A stretch of 64,000 nucleotides of DNA. Source: Noviherbaspirillum sedimenti (GTDB taxonomy: Bacteria > Pseudomonadota > Gammaproteobacteria > Burkholderiales > Burkholderiaceae_D). Each line of letters opens with the position of its first letter. The first letter of the stretch is position 1. The notes beneath the pieces are model-generated. The model was not told where the DNA came from and did no database searches. It saw only the letters and a list, made by a program, of their open reading frames with translations. Shown piece by piece: positions 56,845 to 64,000 of the stretch. The position numbers and the translations under genes were made by a program. Where the stretch lies: assembly GCF_003590835.1 (NCBI RefSeq), contig NZ_QYUQ01000002.1, positions 2,542,001 through 2,606,000 on the forward strand. Reading direction: 5' to 3'.

Positions 56845-57423
56845 TCAACCCTTTGACAAGGCTTTCAGCGCCAGCTTGATGCCCTCGGATACGCCAGTGC
56901 CCGCAGGTACCTGCTTCAGCGCCAGCACGGCTTCCTTGTCCGAATAGCCGAGCGCCAGCAAGGCGTTCATGACATCGCCGCTGGCGTCGCCATGGACAGA
57001 CACGCCGGCAGCACCCAGGTCGGCGCCGAGCTTGCCCTTCAGTTCCAGCAACAGTCGCTCAGCCGTCTTCTTGCCGATACCCGGCACCCGCGTCAGGCGG
57101 CCGGATTCCTGCAAGGTGATTGCCTGTGCCAGGTCGGCCACCGACATGCCGGAAAGGATGGACAAGGCCGTGCGCGCGCCGACGCCGGAAATCTTGATCA
57201 ATTCCTTGAACACATTGCGTTCTTCGACGCTGGCAAAGCCATACAGCAAATGCGCATCTTCGCGTACCGCGAGGTGGGTCAGCAGCACCACTTTCTCGCC
57301 GAGGGCGGGCAAGTTATAAAAGGTGCTCATCGGCACCCCCACTTCATATCCCACGCCATGACAATCGATCAGCAGCTGTGGTGGATTTTTCTCAAGCAAG
57401 ATTCCAGAAAGACGGCCTATCAT
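56845..57423 (-). CDS. ruvA: Holliday junction DNA-binding protein RuvA
   Basis: 192 residues. OB-fold N-domain ([28 protein letters not shown]), helix-hairpin-helix segments ([33 protein letters not shown]) and the C-terminal domain III that touches RuvB ([23 protein letters not shown]). Upstream is an unrelated opposite-strand gene instead of ruvC. Confidence 0.97.
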   Translation of the reverse strand: MIGRLSGILLEKNPPQLLIDCHGVGYEVGVPMSTFYNLPALGEKVVLLTHLAVREDAHLLYGFASVEERNVFKELIKISGVGARTALSILSGMSVADLAQAITLQESGRLTRVPGIGKKTAERLLLELKGKLGADLGAAGVSVHGDASGDVMNALLALGYSDKEAVLALKQVPAGTGVSEGIKLALKALSKG

Positions 57424-57478
57424 ATCGCTCTATTTTGCAGTAAATTGCATCCATCATACAGGACAAAGAGCCAATGCC

Positions 57479-57940
57479 ATGCGCATTACCGCCCATTCCC
57501 CGCCCGCGCGCAGCTGGCAAGTGTTACCTTCGAGAATCGGCATCTTGCTAGGCATTCTGTGGGCGTTGCCGCTGACCCTGCTGGGGGCATTGCTGCTGAT
57601 GCTGCCCACCCTGCTGTTGCGCGGCCGCATCGATATCGTCATGCGACCGACTCCGGCGCTGCTGGTACGCGGCCCGTTGGCCGACCGCATGCTCGAAGGC
57701 CATCCTTTCGGCGCCATGTGCGCCATGGCGATTGGCCATATCGTCATTGCGCAACGACAAGGCCTCACTGCACGCATTCTCACCCATGAACTGGCCCATG
57801 TCAGGCAAGCCGCGCACTGGGGTTTTGCATTTCCCGTGATATATCTTGCCGCAAGCATCTGGGCCTTCCTGCATGGCGAGGACGCCTACTGGAACAATTG
57901 CTTCGAGGTAGCGGCGCGACGCGCGGAGCAGGAGGCTTAG
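57479..57940 (+). CDS. Membrane protein with HELAH metallopeptidase-like motif
   Basis: 153 residues. One strong hydrophobic stretch ([28 protein letters not shown], about 20-47) and a second near [31 protein letters not shown] (HExxH variant) followed by [18 protein letters not shown] may bind a metal. No named family recognised with confidence. Sits on the opposite strand between ruvA and ruvC; its stop codon overlaps the ruvC stop (TTAG). Confidence 0.75.
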   Translation: MRITAHSPPARSWQVLPSRIGILLGILWALPLTLLGALLLMLPTLLLRGRIDIVMRPTPALLVRGPLADRMLEGHPFGAMCAMAIGHIVIAQRQGLTARILTHELAHVRQAAHWGFAFPVIYLAASIWAFLHGEDAYWNNCFEVAARRAEQEA

Positions 57941-58479
57941 CCCACCAGGCGGCCGCCACGCACCCGCAAGCCGCGCTTGGCCAGCGCCGGCGCCAGGCCG
58001 CCCAGAATACCCAGCACATCGCTGTTATTGGCGTGGCAAATCGCCACCCCGAGGGCATCAGCCGCATCGGGGCCGGGTGCGCCCGGCAATTTCAGCAGGC
58101 GCTGCACCATCTCCTGCACCTGTGTCTTTTGCGCCTTGCCATGCCCGACCACCGCCTTCTTGACCTGCAGCGCGGTATATTCCGCCACCATCAAGTCGGC
58201 CGCCACCAGGGCGCAAATCGCCGCCCCGCGCGCCTGCCCGAGCAACAGGGTCGATTGCGGATTGACGTTGACGAACACTTTTTCGATCGCCGCGCAATCC
58301 GGGCGATAGGTCTGCACCACTTCACCGAGGCTGGTGAGGATGGTCTTGAGACGCTGCGGCAAATCGCCGTCCGGCGTCCTGATGGTGCCGGAGGCGATAT
58401 AGGTCAGCTGGTTGCCTTGCTTGTGGATCACGCCGAAACCGGTGATCCGCAAGCCGGGGTCGATGCCGAGGATTTTCAC
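57937..58479 (-). CDS. ruvC: Holliday junction resolvase RuvC
   Basis: 180 residues, dimeric RNase H-fold endonuclease. Catalytic acids: Asp7 in [16 protein letters not shown], Glu in [23 protein letters not shown], and Asp pair in [17 protein letters not shown]. Separated from ruvA by an oppositely oriented gene. 10 bases downstream of purH on the same strand. Confidence 0.97.
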   Translation of the reverse strand: MKILGIDPGLRITGFGVIHKQGNQLTYIASGTIRTPDGDLPQRLKTILTSLGEVVQTYRPDCAAIEKVFVNVNPQSTLLLGQARGAAICALVAADLMVAEYTALQVKKAVVGHGKAQKTQVQEMVQRLLKLPGAPGPDAADALGVAICHANNSDVLGILGGLAPALAKRGLRVRGGRLVG

Positions 58480-58489
58480 AAACCTTGCA

Positions 58490-60055
58490 TCAATGACGGA
58501 AGTGGCGGATGCCGGTGTACAGCATCACCACGCCGCGCTCGTCGGCGGCGTCGATCACTTCCTGGTCGCGCATCGAGCCGCCCGGATGGATCACGCAGGT
58601 AGCACCCGCATCGACCACCACATCGAGGCCGTCGCGGAACGGGAAGAAGGCATCCGACGCCACCGCCGAACCCACCAGCGACAGCTTGGCGTTCTGCGCC
58701 TTGATCGAGGCGATGCGGGCGGAGTCGATGCGGCTCATCTGGCCGGCACCGACGCCCAGCGTCATGCCGTTGGCACAGAAAACGATGGCGTTCGACTTGA
58801 CGAACTTGGCCACGCGCCAGGCGAACATCAAATCCTGCAGTTGCTGCGGGGTCGGCTGCTTTTTGCTCACCACGCGCAATTCCGCCGGCATGACGTTTTT
58901 CGCATCCGGCGACTGCACCAGCAGGCCGCCGCCGACGCGCTTGAAATCGTACTGGTTGAGACCCTTGCCGAGCGGGATCTCGAGCAGGCGCACATTGGCC
59001 TTGGCGGAGAAAATCTGCCTGGCTTCCGCGCTGAAGGAAGGCGCGATCAGGACTTCAACGAATTGCTTGACCACCGCTTCGGCAGCGAAGCCATCGAGTT
59101 CGCAATTGAAGGCGATGATGCCGCCGAAGGCCGAAGTCGGATCGGTCTGCAAGGCCTTGCTGTAAGCTTCCAGCGCATTGGCGCCGATCGCCACGCCGCA
59201 GGGATTGGCATGCTTGATGATCACGCAGGCGGTGGCATCGAAGGTTTTCACGCATTCCCAGGCAGCGTCGGCGTCGGCGATATTGTTATATGACAGTTCC
59301 TTGCCCTGCAGCTGGGTATAGTTGGCCAGCGCCCCCGCGACCGGCTGCGCATCGCGATAAAAAGCAGCCGACTGATGCGGATTTTCACCGTAGCGCATTT
59401 CCTGCACTTTCAGGAATTGCTGGTTGAGCGTGGCCGGATAGGCGCTACGCGTGGCGTGCGCCTTGTCTTCGCCCAGCGCCGTGAAATAATTGGTGATGGC
59501 GCCGTCGTATGCTGCGGTATGCGCAAACACTTTTTTCGCCAGGTCGAACTTGGTTGCGTAGCTGACTTCGCCGGCGCCGGCCGTCAACTCGGCGAGCACG
59601 CGGGTGTAATCGACCGGATCGCAAATCACCACCACATCCTTATGGTTCTTGGCGGAGGAGCGCAGCATGGCCGGACCGCCGATGTCGATGTTTTCGATGG
59701 CGTCTTCCAGCGTGCACTGGTCCTTGGCCACGGTTTGCTGGAACGGATACAGGTTCACCACCACCATGTCGATGGTCGGGATATCGTGCTTGGCGAGAGC
59801 TGCCTGGTGCTCCGGGAAATCGCGGCGCGCCAGGATACCGCCATGCACCTTCGGATGCAGGGTCTTGACGCGGCCATCCAGCATTTCCGGAAAGCCCGTG
59901 TAATCCGCGACTTCGGTGACAGCCAGGCCATTCTCGGCGAGCAGCTTGGCGGTGCCGCCGGTGGACAGCAGCTTGACGCCCATGGTCGACAGTTCGCGCG
60001 CGAATTCAAGGACGCCGGTCTTGTCCGAAACGGAGATGAGAGCTTGTTTGATCAT
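58490..60055 (-). CDS. purH: Bifunctional AICAR formyltransferase/IMP cyclohydrolase
   Basis: 521 residues. Last two steps of IMP synthesis. N-terminal cyclohydrolase (MGS-like) domain [35 protein letters not shown]...[16 protein letters not shown]-terminal transformylase domain with [13 protein letters not shown]. Lies between fis and ruvC, the usual Burkholderiales order. Confidence 0.98.
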   Translation of the reverse strand: MIKQALISVSDKTGVLEFARELSTMGVKLLSTGGTAKLLAENGLAVTEVADYTGFPEMLDGRVKTLHPKVHGGILARRDFPEHQAALAKHDIPTIDMVVVNLYPFQQTVAKDQCTLEDAIENIDIGGPAMLRSSAKNHKDVVVICDPVDYTRVLAELTAGAGEVSYATKFDLAKKVFAHTAAYDGAITNYFTALGEDKAHATRSAYPATLNQQFLKVQEMRYGENPHQSAAFYRDAQPVAGALANYTQLQGKELSYNNIADADAAWECVKTFDATACVIIKHANPCGVAIGANALEAYSKALQTDPTSAFGGIIAFNCELDGFAAEAVVKQFVEVLIAPSFSAEARQIFSAKANVRLLEIPLGKGLNQYDFKRVGGGLLVQSPDAKNVMPAELRVVSKKQPTPQQLQDLMFAWRVAKFVKSNAIVFCANGMTLGVGAGQMSRIDSARIASIKAQNAKLSLVGSAVASDAFFPFRDGLDVVVDAGATCVIHPGGSMRDQEVIDAADERGVVMLYTGIRHFRH

Positions 60056-60082
60056 GATTGGACTTGCAAAAAGATAAGGAAA

Positions 60083-60319
60083 TTATTGGAGCAAACCGTG
60101 TTGCTGCAATTTCTTGCGCAGCGTATTGCGGTTGATGCCCAGCATCTCGGCCGCCTGCGACTGGTTGCCCTCGGCGCGCGCCATCACCGCCTCAAGAATG
60201 GGTTTTTCAACGGTGAAAACCACCATTTCATAGACGTTCGTCGGTTGCTGTTCGCCCAGGTCCTTGAAATACTTTTCCAGGCTTTTCCTGACGACGTCTT
60301 GGATATTGTCTTTGCTCAT
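60083..60319 (-). CDS. fis: Fis family nucleoid/transcription factor
   Basis: 78 residues. MSKDNIQDVVRKSLEKYFKDLGEQQP then the conserved C-terminal helix-turn-helix EGNQSQAAEMLGINRNTLRKKLQQHGLL. Start at ATG 60319. It follows dusB by 31 bases, the conserved dusB-fis operon, in which growth-phase control acts at the dusB promoter in enterobacteria; not testable here. Confidence 0.95.
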   Translation of the reverse strand: MSKDNIQDVVRKSLEKYFKDLGEQQPTNVYEMVVFTVEKPILEAVMARAEGNQSQAAEMLGINRNTLRKKLQQHGLLQ

Positions 60320-60350
60320 TGTGTACAGATCGAAAATTCGCCACCGCCGC

Positions 60351-61367
60351 TCAAGCGACAAGCCGGTCGGCGGCCAGACCATATTGTAACCGCTCGCCAT
60401 ACCCCAACTGCTGATCGAAGAAAGTCTCCAGCGCCGCGAGTTGATCGGGGCACTGGTCCAGCAGGTTCATGCGGCGGCGGAATTCCTCCCCGCCCGGCAG
60501 CTCGCGCACATACCAGCCGATATGCTTGCGCGCCGTGCGTACGCCCAGGTACTCGCCATAAAAGGCGTAATGCGCCTGCAGGTGCTCGGCCATCACCAGC
60601 CGCGCTTCGGCCACCGTCGGCGCCGGCAGATAATCCCCGGTCTGCAGGTAATGGGCGATCTCGCGGAAGATCCACGGGCGCCCCTGCGCCGCCCGGCCGA
60701 TCATCACGGCGTCGGCGCCGGTAAGCTCCAGCACATATTTCGCCTTTTCCGGCGTATCGATATCGCCATTGGCTACCACCGGGATGCCCACGGCCGCCTT
60801 GACCGCGGCAATCGTCGCGTACTCCGCCTCGCCACTATAGCCGTCGGCGCGCGTGCGGCCGTGCAGCGTCAGCATGGCGATGCCGCTGTCTTCAGCCATG
60901 CGCGCAATCGTCAGGGCATTCTTGTTGGCGCGATCCCAGCCAGTGCGAAATTTCAGGGTCACCGGCACATCGACCGATGCCACCACGGCTTGCAGGATGT
61001 CGCGCACCAGTTGCTCGTCCTGCAACAGCGCCGAGCCGCACCAGTTGTTGCACACCTTCTTGACCGGGCAGCCCATGTTGATGTCAATGATCTGGGCGCC
61101 GCGCGCGACGTTGTGGCGGGCGCACTCGGCCAGCATGCTTGGATCGGCGCCGGCGATCTGCACCGCTTTCGGTTCCATTTCGCCATCGTGGTTGGTGCGG
61201 CGCGTACTTTTCTCGGATTGCCACAGGCGCGGATTGGACGCAGCCATCTCTGACACCGCATAGCCGGCACCCAGCTGCTTGCACAATTGCCGGAATGGCC
61301 GGTCAGTCACCCCCGCCATGGGGGCGACGAAAACATTGTTGCGCAATGAATATGGGCCGATGTTCAC
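60351..61367 (-). CDS. dusB: tRNA-dihydrouridine synthase B
   Basis: 338 residues, FMN-dependent TIM barrel that reduces uridines in tRNA. FVAPMAGVTDRPFRQLCKQLGAG, the catalytic Cys in GCPVKKVCNNWCGSALL, TLHGRTRADGYSG and IPVVANGDIDTPEKAKYVLELTGADAVMIGRAAQGRPWIF are family motifs. First gene of the dusB-fis pair. Confidence 0.97.
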   Translation of the reverse strand: MNIGPYSLRNNVFVAPMAGVTDRPFRQLCKQLGAGYAVSEMAASNPRLWQSEKSTRRTNHDGEMEPKAVQIAGADPSMLAECARHNVARGAQIIDINMGCPVKKVCNNWCGSALLQDEQLVRDILQAVVASVDVPVTLKFRTGWDRANKNALTIARMAEDSGIAMLTLHGRTRADGYSGEAEYATIAAVKAAVGIPVVANGDIDTPEKAKYVLELTGADAVMIGRAAQGRPWIFREIAHYLQTGDYLPAPTVAEARLVMAEHLQAHYAFYGEYLGVRTARKHIGWYVRELPGGEEFRRRMNLLDQCPDQLAALETFFDQQLGYGERLQYGLAADRLVA

Positions 61368-61458
61368 GACAGGGGATGGGCGAAGGGGGAATCCGCTATT
61401 TTATCCCCAAAACGCCCTCTGCCCCCATCCATTCGCCGCATCTCGAACCCAATTGGGG

Positions 61459-62106
61459 TCAACTGCGGTCGATTTCATCCAGTACATCCTGCCGCAGGTG
61501 GGCAATATCGCCCCATTCCAGCACGCGCAAGGCGCTGTCGTTCCAGTGCAAGCGGTTGATGCTGGCGTTGCGGATATCGAAGTCGCGCGGCGCGGCCCAG
61601 CCGATGCCGCGGGCTTCGCGGCAGATGCATTCGAGCACGCCGCCATGCGACACCAGCGCAATCCGCCGCAAATTATGCGCCACCGCCAGCCCCGCCACCG
61701 CGCCAACCGCACGCGCGGCAAAGTCGCGCAGGGTTTCGGCGGGTTGCGCGCCGGGAGGCAGCACGGCATCGAGTTCGCGCGCCTGCCACGCCGCATACTC
61801 GCGCGGATAGCGCTCCCGAATGTCGGCATGGCGCAAGCCTTCGAAGGCGCCATAGCAGCGCTCGCGCAATCCTGTTTCGATCTGCACCGCGATGCCGCGT
61901 CCGGCGGCGATCGCCTGCGCGGTTTGCCTGGCGCGTCCAAGGTCGCTGGAAAAGATCGCATCCAGCGCTTCGCCACGCAAGGCCCGCCCCAGTGCCTGCG
62001 CCTGCCGCACGCCTTCGGCGTTCAGCGCGATATCCAGGTGGCCCTGCAGGCGGCGTTCGGTATTCCAGTCGGTTTCGCCGTGGCGGATCAGTAGTATCTC
62101 GGTCAT
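61459..62106 (-). CDS. Histidine phosphatase family protein
   Basis: 215 residues, phosphoglycerate-mutase-like. Phospho-His motif LIRHGETDWNTERRLQGH, FSSDLGRARQTAQAIA, ERCYGAFEGL, and second His in ALVSHGGVLECIC. Likely a phosphatase (GpmB/CobC-like) rather than a glycolytic mutase; substrate unknown. Seven bases after the YbhB-like gene. Confidence 0.92.
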   Translation of the reverse strand: MTEILLIRHGETDWNTERRLQGHLDIALNAEGVRQAQALGRALRGEALDAIFSSDLGRARQTAQAIAAGRGIAVQIETGLRERCYGAFEGLRHADIRERYPREYAAWQARELDAVLPPGAQPAETLRDFAARAVGAVAGLAVAHNLRRIALVSHGGVLECICREARGIGWAAPRDFDIRNASINRLHWNDSALRVLEWGDIAHLRQDVLDEIDRS

Positions 62107-62113
62107 GCGGCGC

Positions 62114-62755
62114 TCACTTGCTCAAGACGGGGTTCAGGGTATAGCTGCCGGACCATTGCGCCTGCGCCAGGACGTGTCCTGCCATCGCCGCGCGCACATC
62201 GGCGCCGGTGAACTTGCCTTCGACCGGCAAGCGGGCGAGATCCAGCGCATACAGGGTGAAAACATAGCGATGCGCGATGGCATCGTTCCATGGCGGGCAA
62301 GGGCCGTCGTAGCCGTGGTAATCGCCGGCCATGTCCGGGTCGCCGGCAAACCAGCCGGTGTAGTCGTTGATGCCATGCCGTGCTGGCGCAAGCGCGGGGT
62401 CAGCGATCCCCGGGCCCGGCTTGCCGCGCGGCGTCACGCCATTGCTGCAGGCGCCGGCTTCGATGCCAGCCAGTTGCGGCGGCAGGTCCACCAGCACCCA
62501 ATGGAAGAAATCCACACGCGGCAAATCCGCCGGCACGGTGCGGCCTTCCTGGTTGACATCCTCGCCGCGCGACGGCACATCTGGATCGTGGCACACCAGC
62601 GCCAGCGAGCCGGTACCCGGCGGCAGGTCGCTCCAGGCCAGATGCGGATTTTTATTCGAGGACAAGGTCACATGGGCCAGCGGATCGATTACGCAAAAGG
62701 CGTATTCACCCGGGATGACAGCGCCGTCATGAAAGGAATTGCTCCAGAATTTCAT
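62114..62755 (-). CDS. YbhB/YbcL (PEBP/RKIP-like) family protein
   Basis: 213 residues, phosphatidylethanolamine-binding protein fold. MKFWSNSFHDGAVIPGEYAF, LAWSDLPPGTGSLALVCHDPDVP, FFHWVLVDLPP, and YDGPCPPWNDAIAHRYVFTLYALDL are the ligand-pocket segments. ATG 62755 follows GGAG eight bases upstream; the frame is open further. Molecular role unknown in bacteria; cytoplasmic. Confidence 0.92.
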   Translation of the reverse strand: MKFWSNSFHDGAVIPGEYAFCVIDPLAHVTLSSNKNPHLAWSDLPPGTGSLALVCHDPDVPSRGEDVNQEGRTVPADLPRVDFFHWVLVDLPPQLAGIEAGACSNGVTPRGKPGPGIADPALAPARHGINDYTGWFAGDPDMAGDYHGYDGPCPPWNDAIAHRYVFTLYALDLARLPVEGKFTGADVRAAMAGHVLAQAQWSGSYTLNPVLSK

Positions 62756-62858
62756 GCGATTCTCCTGTAAGGAAAGGTCTTGACGTCCTGCTTTCGCAAA
62801 ACAAACATACCAAAAACTTGCGCGCGGCGGCTTGACCCAGGTGGGTAATCGCAAAGAT

Positions 62859-63314
62859 TCAGCGCGGCGGGGCCACTTGCAGCCAGAAGGTCACCGGACC
62901 GTCGTTGACCAGCGTCACCTGCATGTGCGCACCGAAACACCCGGCTTGCACTCGCTGCGCACCATGGCGGCCCTGCGCCCGGCGCACCACGTGATCGAAC
63001 AGGCGCCGCCCGTCTGCCGGCGCAGCGGCCGGCGTAAACGAGGGGCGCGTGCCGGAACGGGTATCTGCCGCCAAGGTAAATTGCGGCACCAGCAGCAAGC
63101 CGCCGGCCACATCCTCGACACTGCGGTTCATGCGTCCGGATTCGTCGCCGAATACGCGGTAAGCCAGCGTCTTGGCCAGCAAGGCATCGGCTTCTTTTTC
63201 AGTGTCGCCACGTTCGGCGCACAACAGGACCAGCAAGCCGGCATCGATGGCGCCAACGACCTCGCCATCGACACTGACGCTGGCTTGCGCCACGCGTTGC
63301 AGCAGTGCGATCAT
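62859..63314 (-). CDS. dtd: D-aminoacyl-tRNA deacylase
   Basis: 151 residues. Hydrolyses D-amino acids and glycine mischarged on t[46 protein letters not shown] (SQxxL-like motif, here PQFTL) and [15 protein letters not shown] (Gly-cisPro motif) are clear. ATG 63314; ten bases downstream of tyrS, a functional pairing since TyrRS misacylates D-Tyr. Confidence 0.96.
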   Translation of the reverse strand: MIALLQRVAQASVSVDGEVVGAIDAGLLVLLCAERGDTEKEADALLAKTLAYRVFGDESGRMNRSVEDVAGGLLLVPQFTLAADTRSGTRPSFTPAAAPADGRRLFDHVVRRAQGRHGAQRVQAGCFGAHMQVTLVNDGPVTFWLQVAPPR

Positions 63315-63324
63315 GGCAGGCGCC

Positions 63325-64000
63325 TCAGGCCAGCGTGACGCGGGCGAACTTGCGCTTGCCAACCTGCAGCACGAACGCGCCGGCATCCACCTTCAGGCCC
63401 TTGTCGCTGACGACGGCGCCATCGATGCGCACGCCGCCCTGCTCGACCATGCGCAAGGCCTCCGAAGTCGACGCGCACAGGTTGGCTTGCTTGAGCAATT
63501 GCCCGATGCCCAGCGGCGCACCGGCAAGACTCACATCCGGAATCTCGTCGGGAATGCCGCCCTTGGCGCGATTGTCGAAATCGGCCAGCGCATCGCCGGC
63601 GGCCTGGGCCGAATGGAAGCGCGTGACGATTTCCTGCGCCAGCAGCACCTTGATGTCGCGCGGATTGCGACCTTCTTCGGCACTCCGCTTGAAAGCGGCG
63701 ATCTCTTCCAGCGGGCGGAACGACAGCAATTCATAGTAACGCCACATCATGTCGTCGGAGATGCTCATCACCTTGGCGAACATGGTGTTGGCCGGCTCGG
63801 TGATGCCGATGTAGTTGCCCTTGGACTTGGACATCTTTTCCACGCCGTCCAGGCCTTCCAGCAGCGGCATGGTGAGAATGCATTGCGGCTCCTGGCCGCT
63901 TTCCTTTTGCAGCTCGCGGCCCACCAGCAGGTTGAATTTCTGGTCGGTGCCACCCAACTCGAGATCCGAGCGCAGCGCCACCGAGTCATAGCCTTGCATC
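63325..64000 (-). CDS. tyrS: Tyrosyl-tRNA synthetase, C-terminal part
   Basis: About 225 residues of the C-terminal half; the N-terminal catalytic part lies beyond base 64000. Visible: [26 protein letters not shown] loop [15 protein letters not shown], and the S4 RNA-binding domain ([58 protein letters not shown]). No break in the visible part. Confidence 0.96.
   Translation of the reverse strand, partial: MQGYDSVALRSDLELGGTDQKFNLLVGRELQKESGQEPQCILTMPLLEGLDGVEKMSKSKGNYIGITEPANTMFAKVMSISDDMMWRYYELLSFRPLEEIAAFKRSAEEGRNPRDIKVLLAQEIVTRFHSAQAAGDALADFDNRAKGGIPDEIPDVSLAGAPLGIGQLLKQANLCASTSEALRMVEQGGVRIDGAVVSDKGLKVDAGAFVLQVGKRKFARVTLA

Noticed and set aside
57424-57478. Possible LexA box upstream of ruvA (CTGTATGATGGATGCA)
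   Set aside because: Right half does not match ACAG; too weak to support SOS control of ruvAB here.

Overview
The window looks like a chromosomal segment of a Burkholderiales betaproteobacterium, most likely Oxalobacteraceae-like. Evidence: high GC in the core genes, the gene order polA / DUF2782 / thrB / BPSS1780-type membrane protein / uvrD, the order tyrS-dtd-...-dusB-fis-purH-ruvC-ruvAB, paired pilT-pilU, and a PEP-CTERM protein. The genus is an inference; no rRNA is present to settle it.

Layout. 1-334: remnant of a ferric-reductase-like gene, frameshifted and internally deleted. 597-2459: ilvD. 2540-10686: a chromosomal integron. It has an IntI1-like integrase gene (9556-10686, +) with a perfect LexA-type box in front, two diverged copies of the attI/promoter region, and a leftward array of small cassette genes on the minus strand, away from intI. 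The cassette products are a PaaI-like hotdog protein, a small membrane protein, DUF4260, DUF1304, a SgcJ/EcaC-like SnoaL protein and a VOC protein. They are separated by six attC-like sites. Two insertion elements sit in the array: an IS110/IS1111-type element directly against an attC site, and an IS91-type transposase plus tyrosine recombinase unit in the attI-proximal position.

10600-20644: core genes on both strands: proC-yggS, pilT-pilU-glutathione peroxidase, lrgAB, ATP:cobalamin adenosyltransferase, folE2, and the isoprenoid cluster dxs-ispA-xseB. 20727-24680: an iron(III) ABC importer (fbpABC-like) behind a Fur-box-like site. 24689-34665: M48 protease, SH3 protein, CHASE2 adenylate cyclase, Rieske oxygenase, sulfurtransferase, patatin-like protein, ZIP transporter, dienelactone hydrolase. 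34781-42949: polA, LOG-family protein, DUF2782, thrB, membrane protein, uvrD. 42950-45273: DUF1326-DUF2182 and a frameshifted EamA transporter that reads in frame into uvrD. 45504-46103: PEP-CTERM protein.

46303-50945: thiamine operon thiC-thiS-thiG-thiD-thiE under a TPP riboswitch, closed by a terminator. 51045-54772: valS and an LCM-type methyltransferase. 54859-64000: hydratase, ruvB-ruvA, an opposite-strand HELAH protein, ruvC, purH, fis-dusB, histidine phosphatase, YbhB-like protein, dtd, and tyrS (cut by the window edge).

The most remarkable system is the integron: an SOS-controllable integrase, duplicated attI, a compact cassette array, and two mobile elements whose ends coincide with integron core sites.
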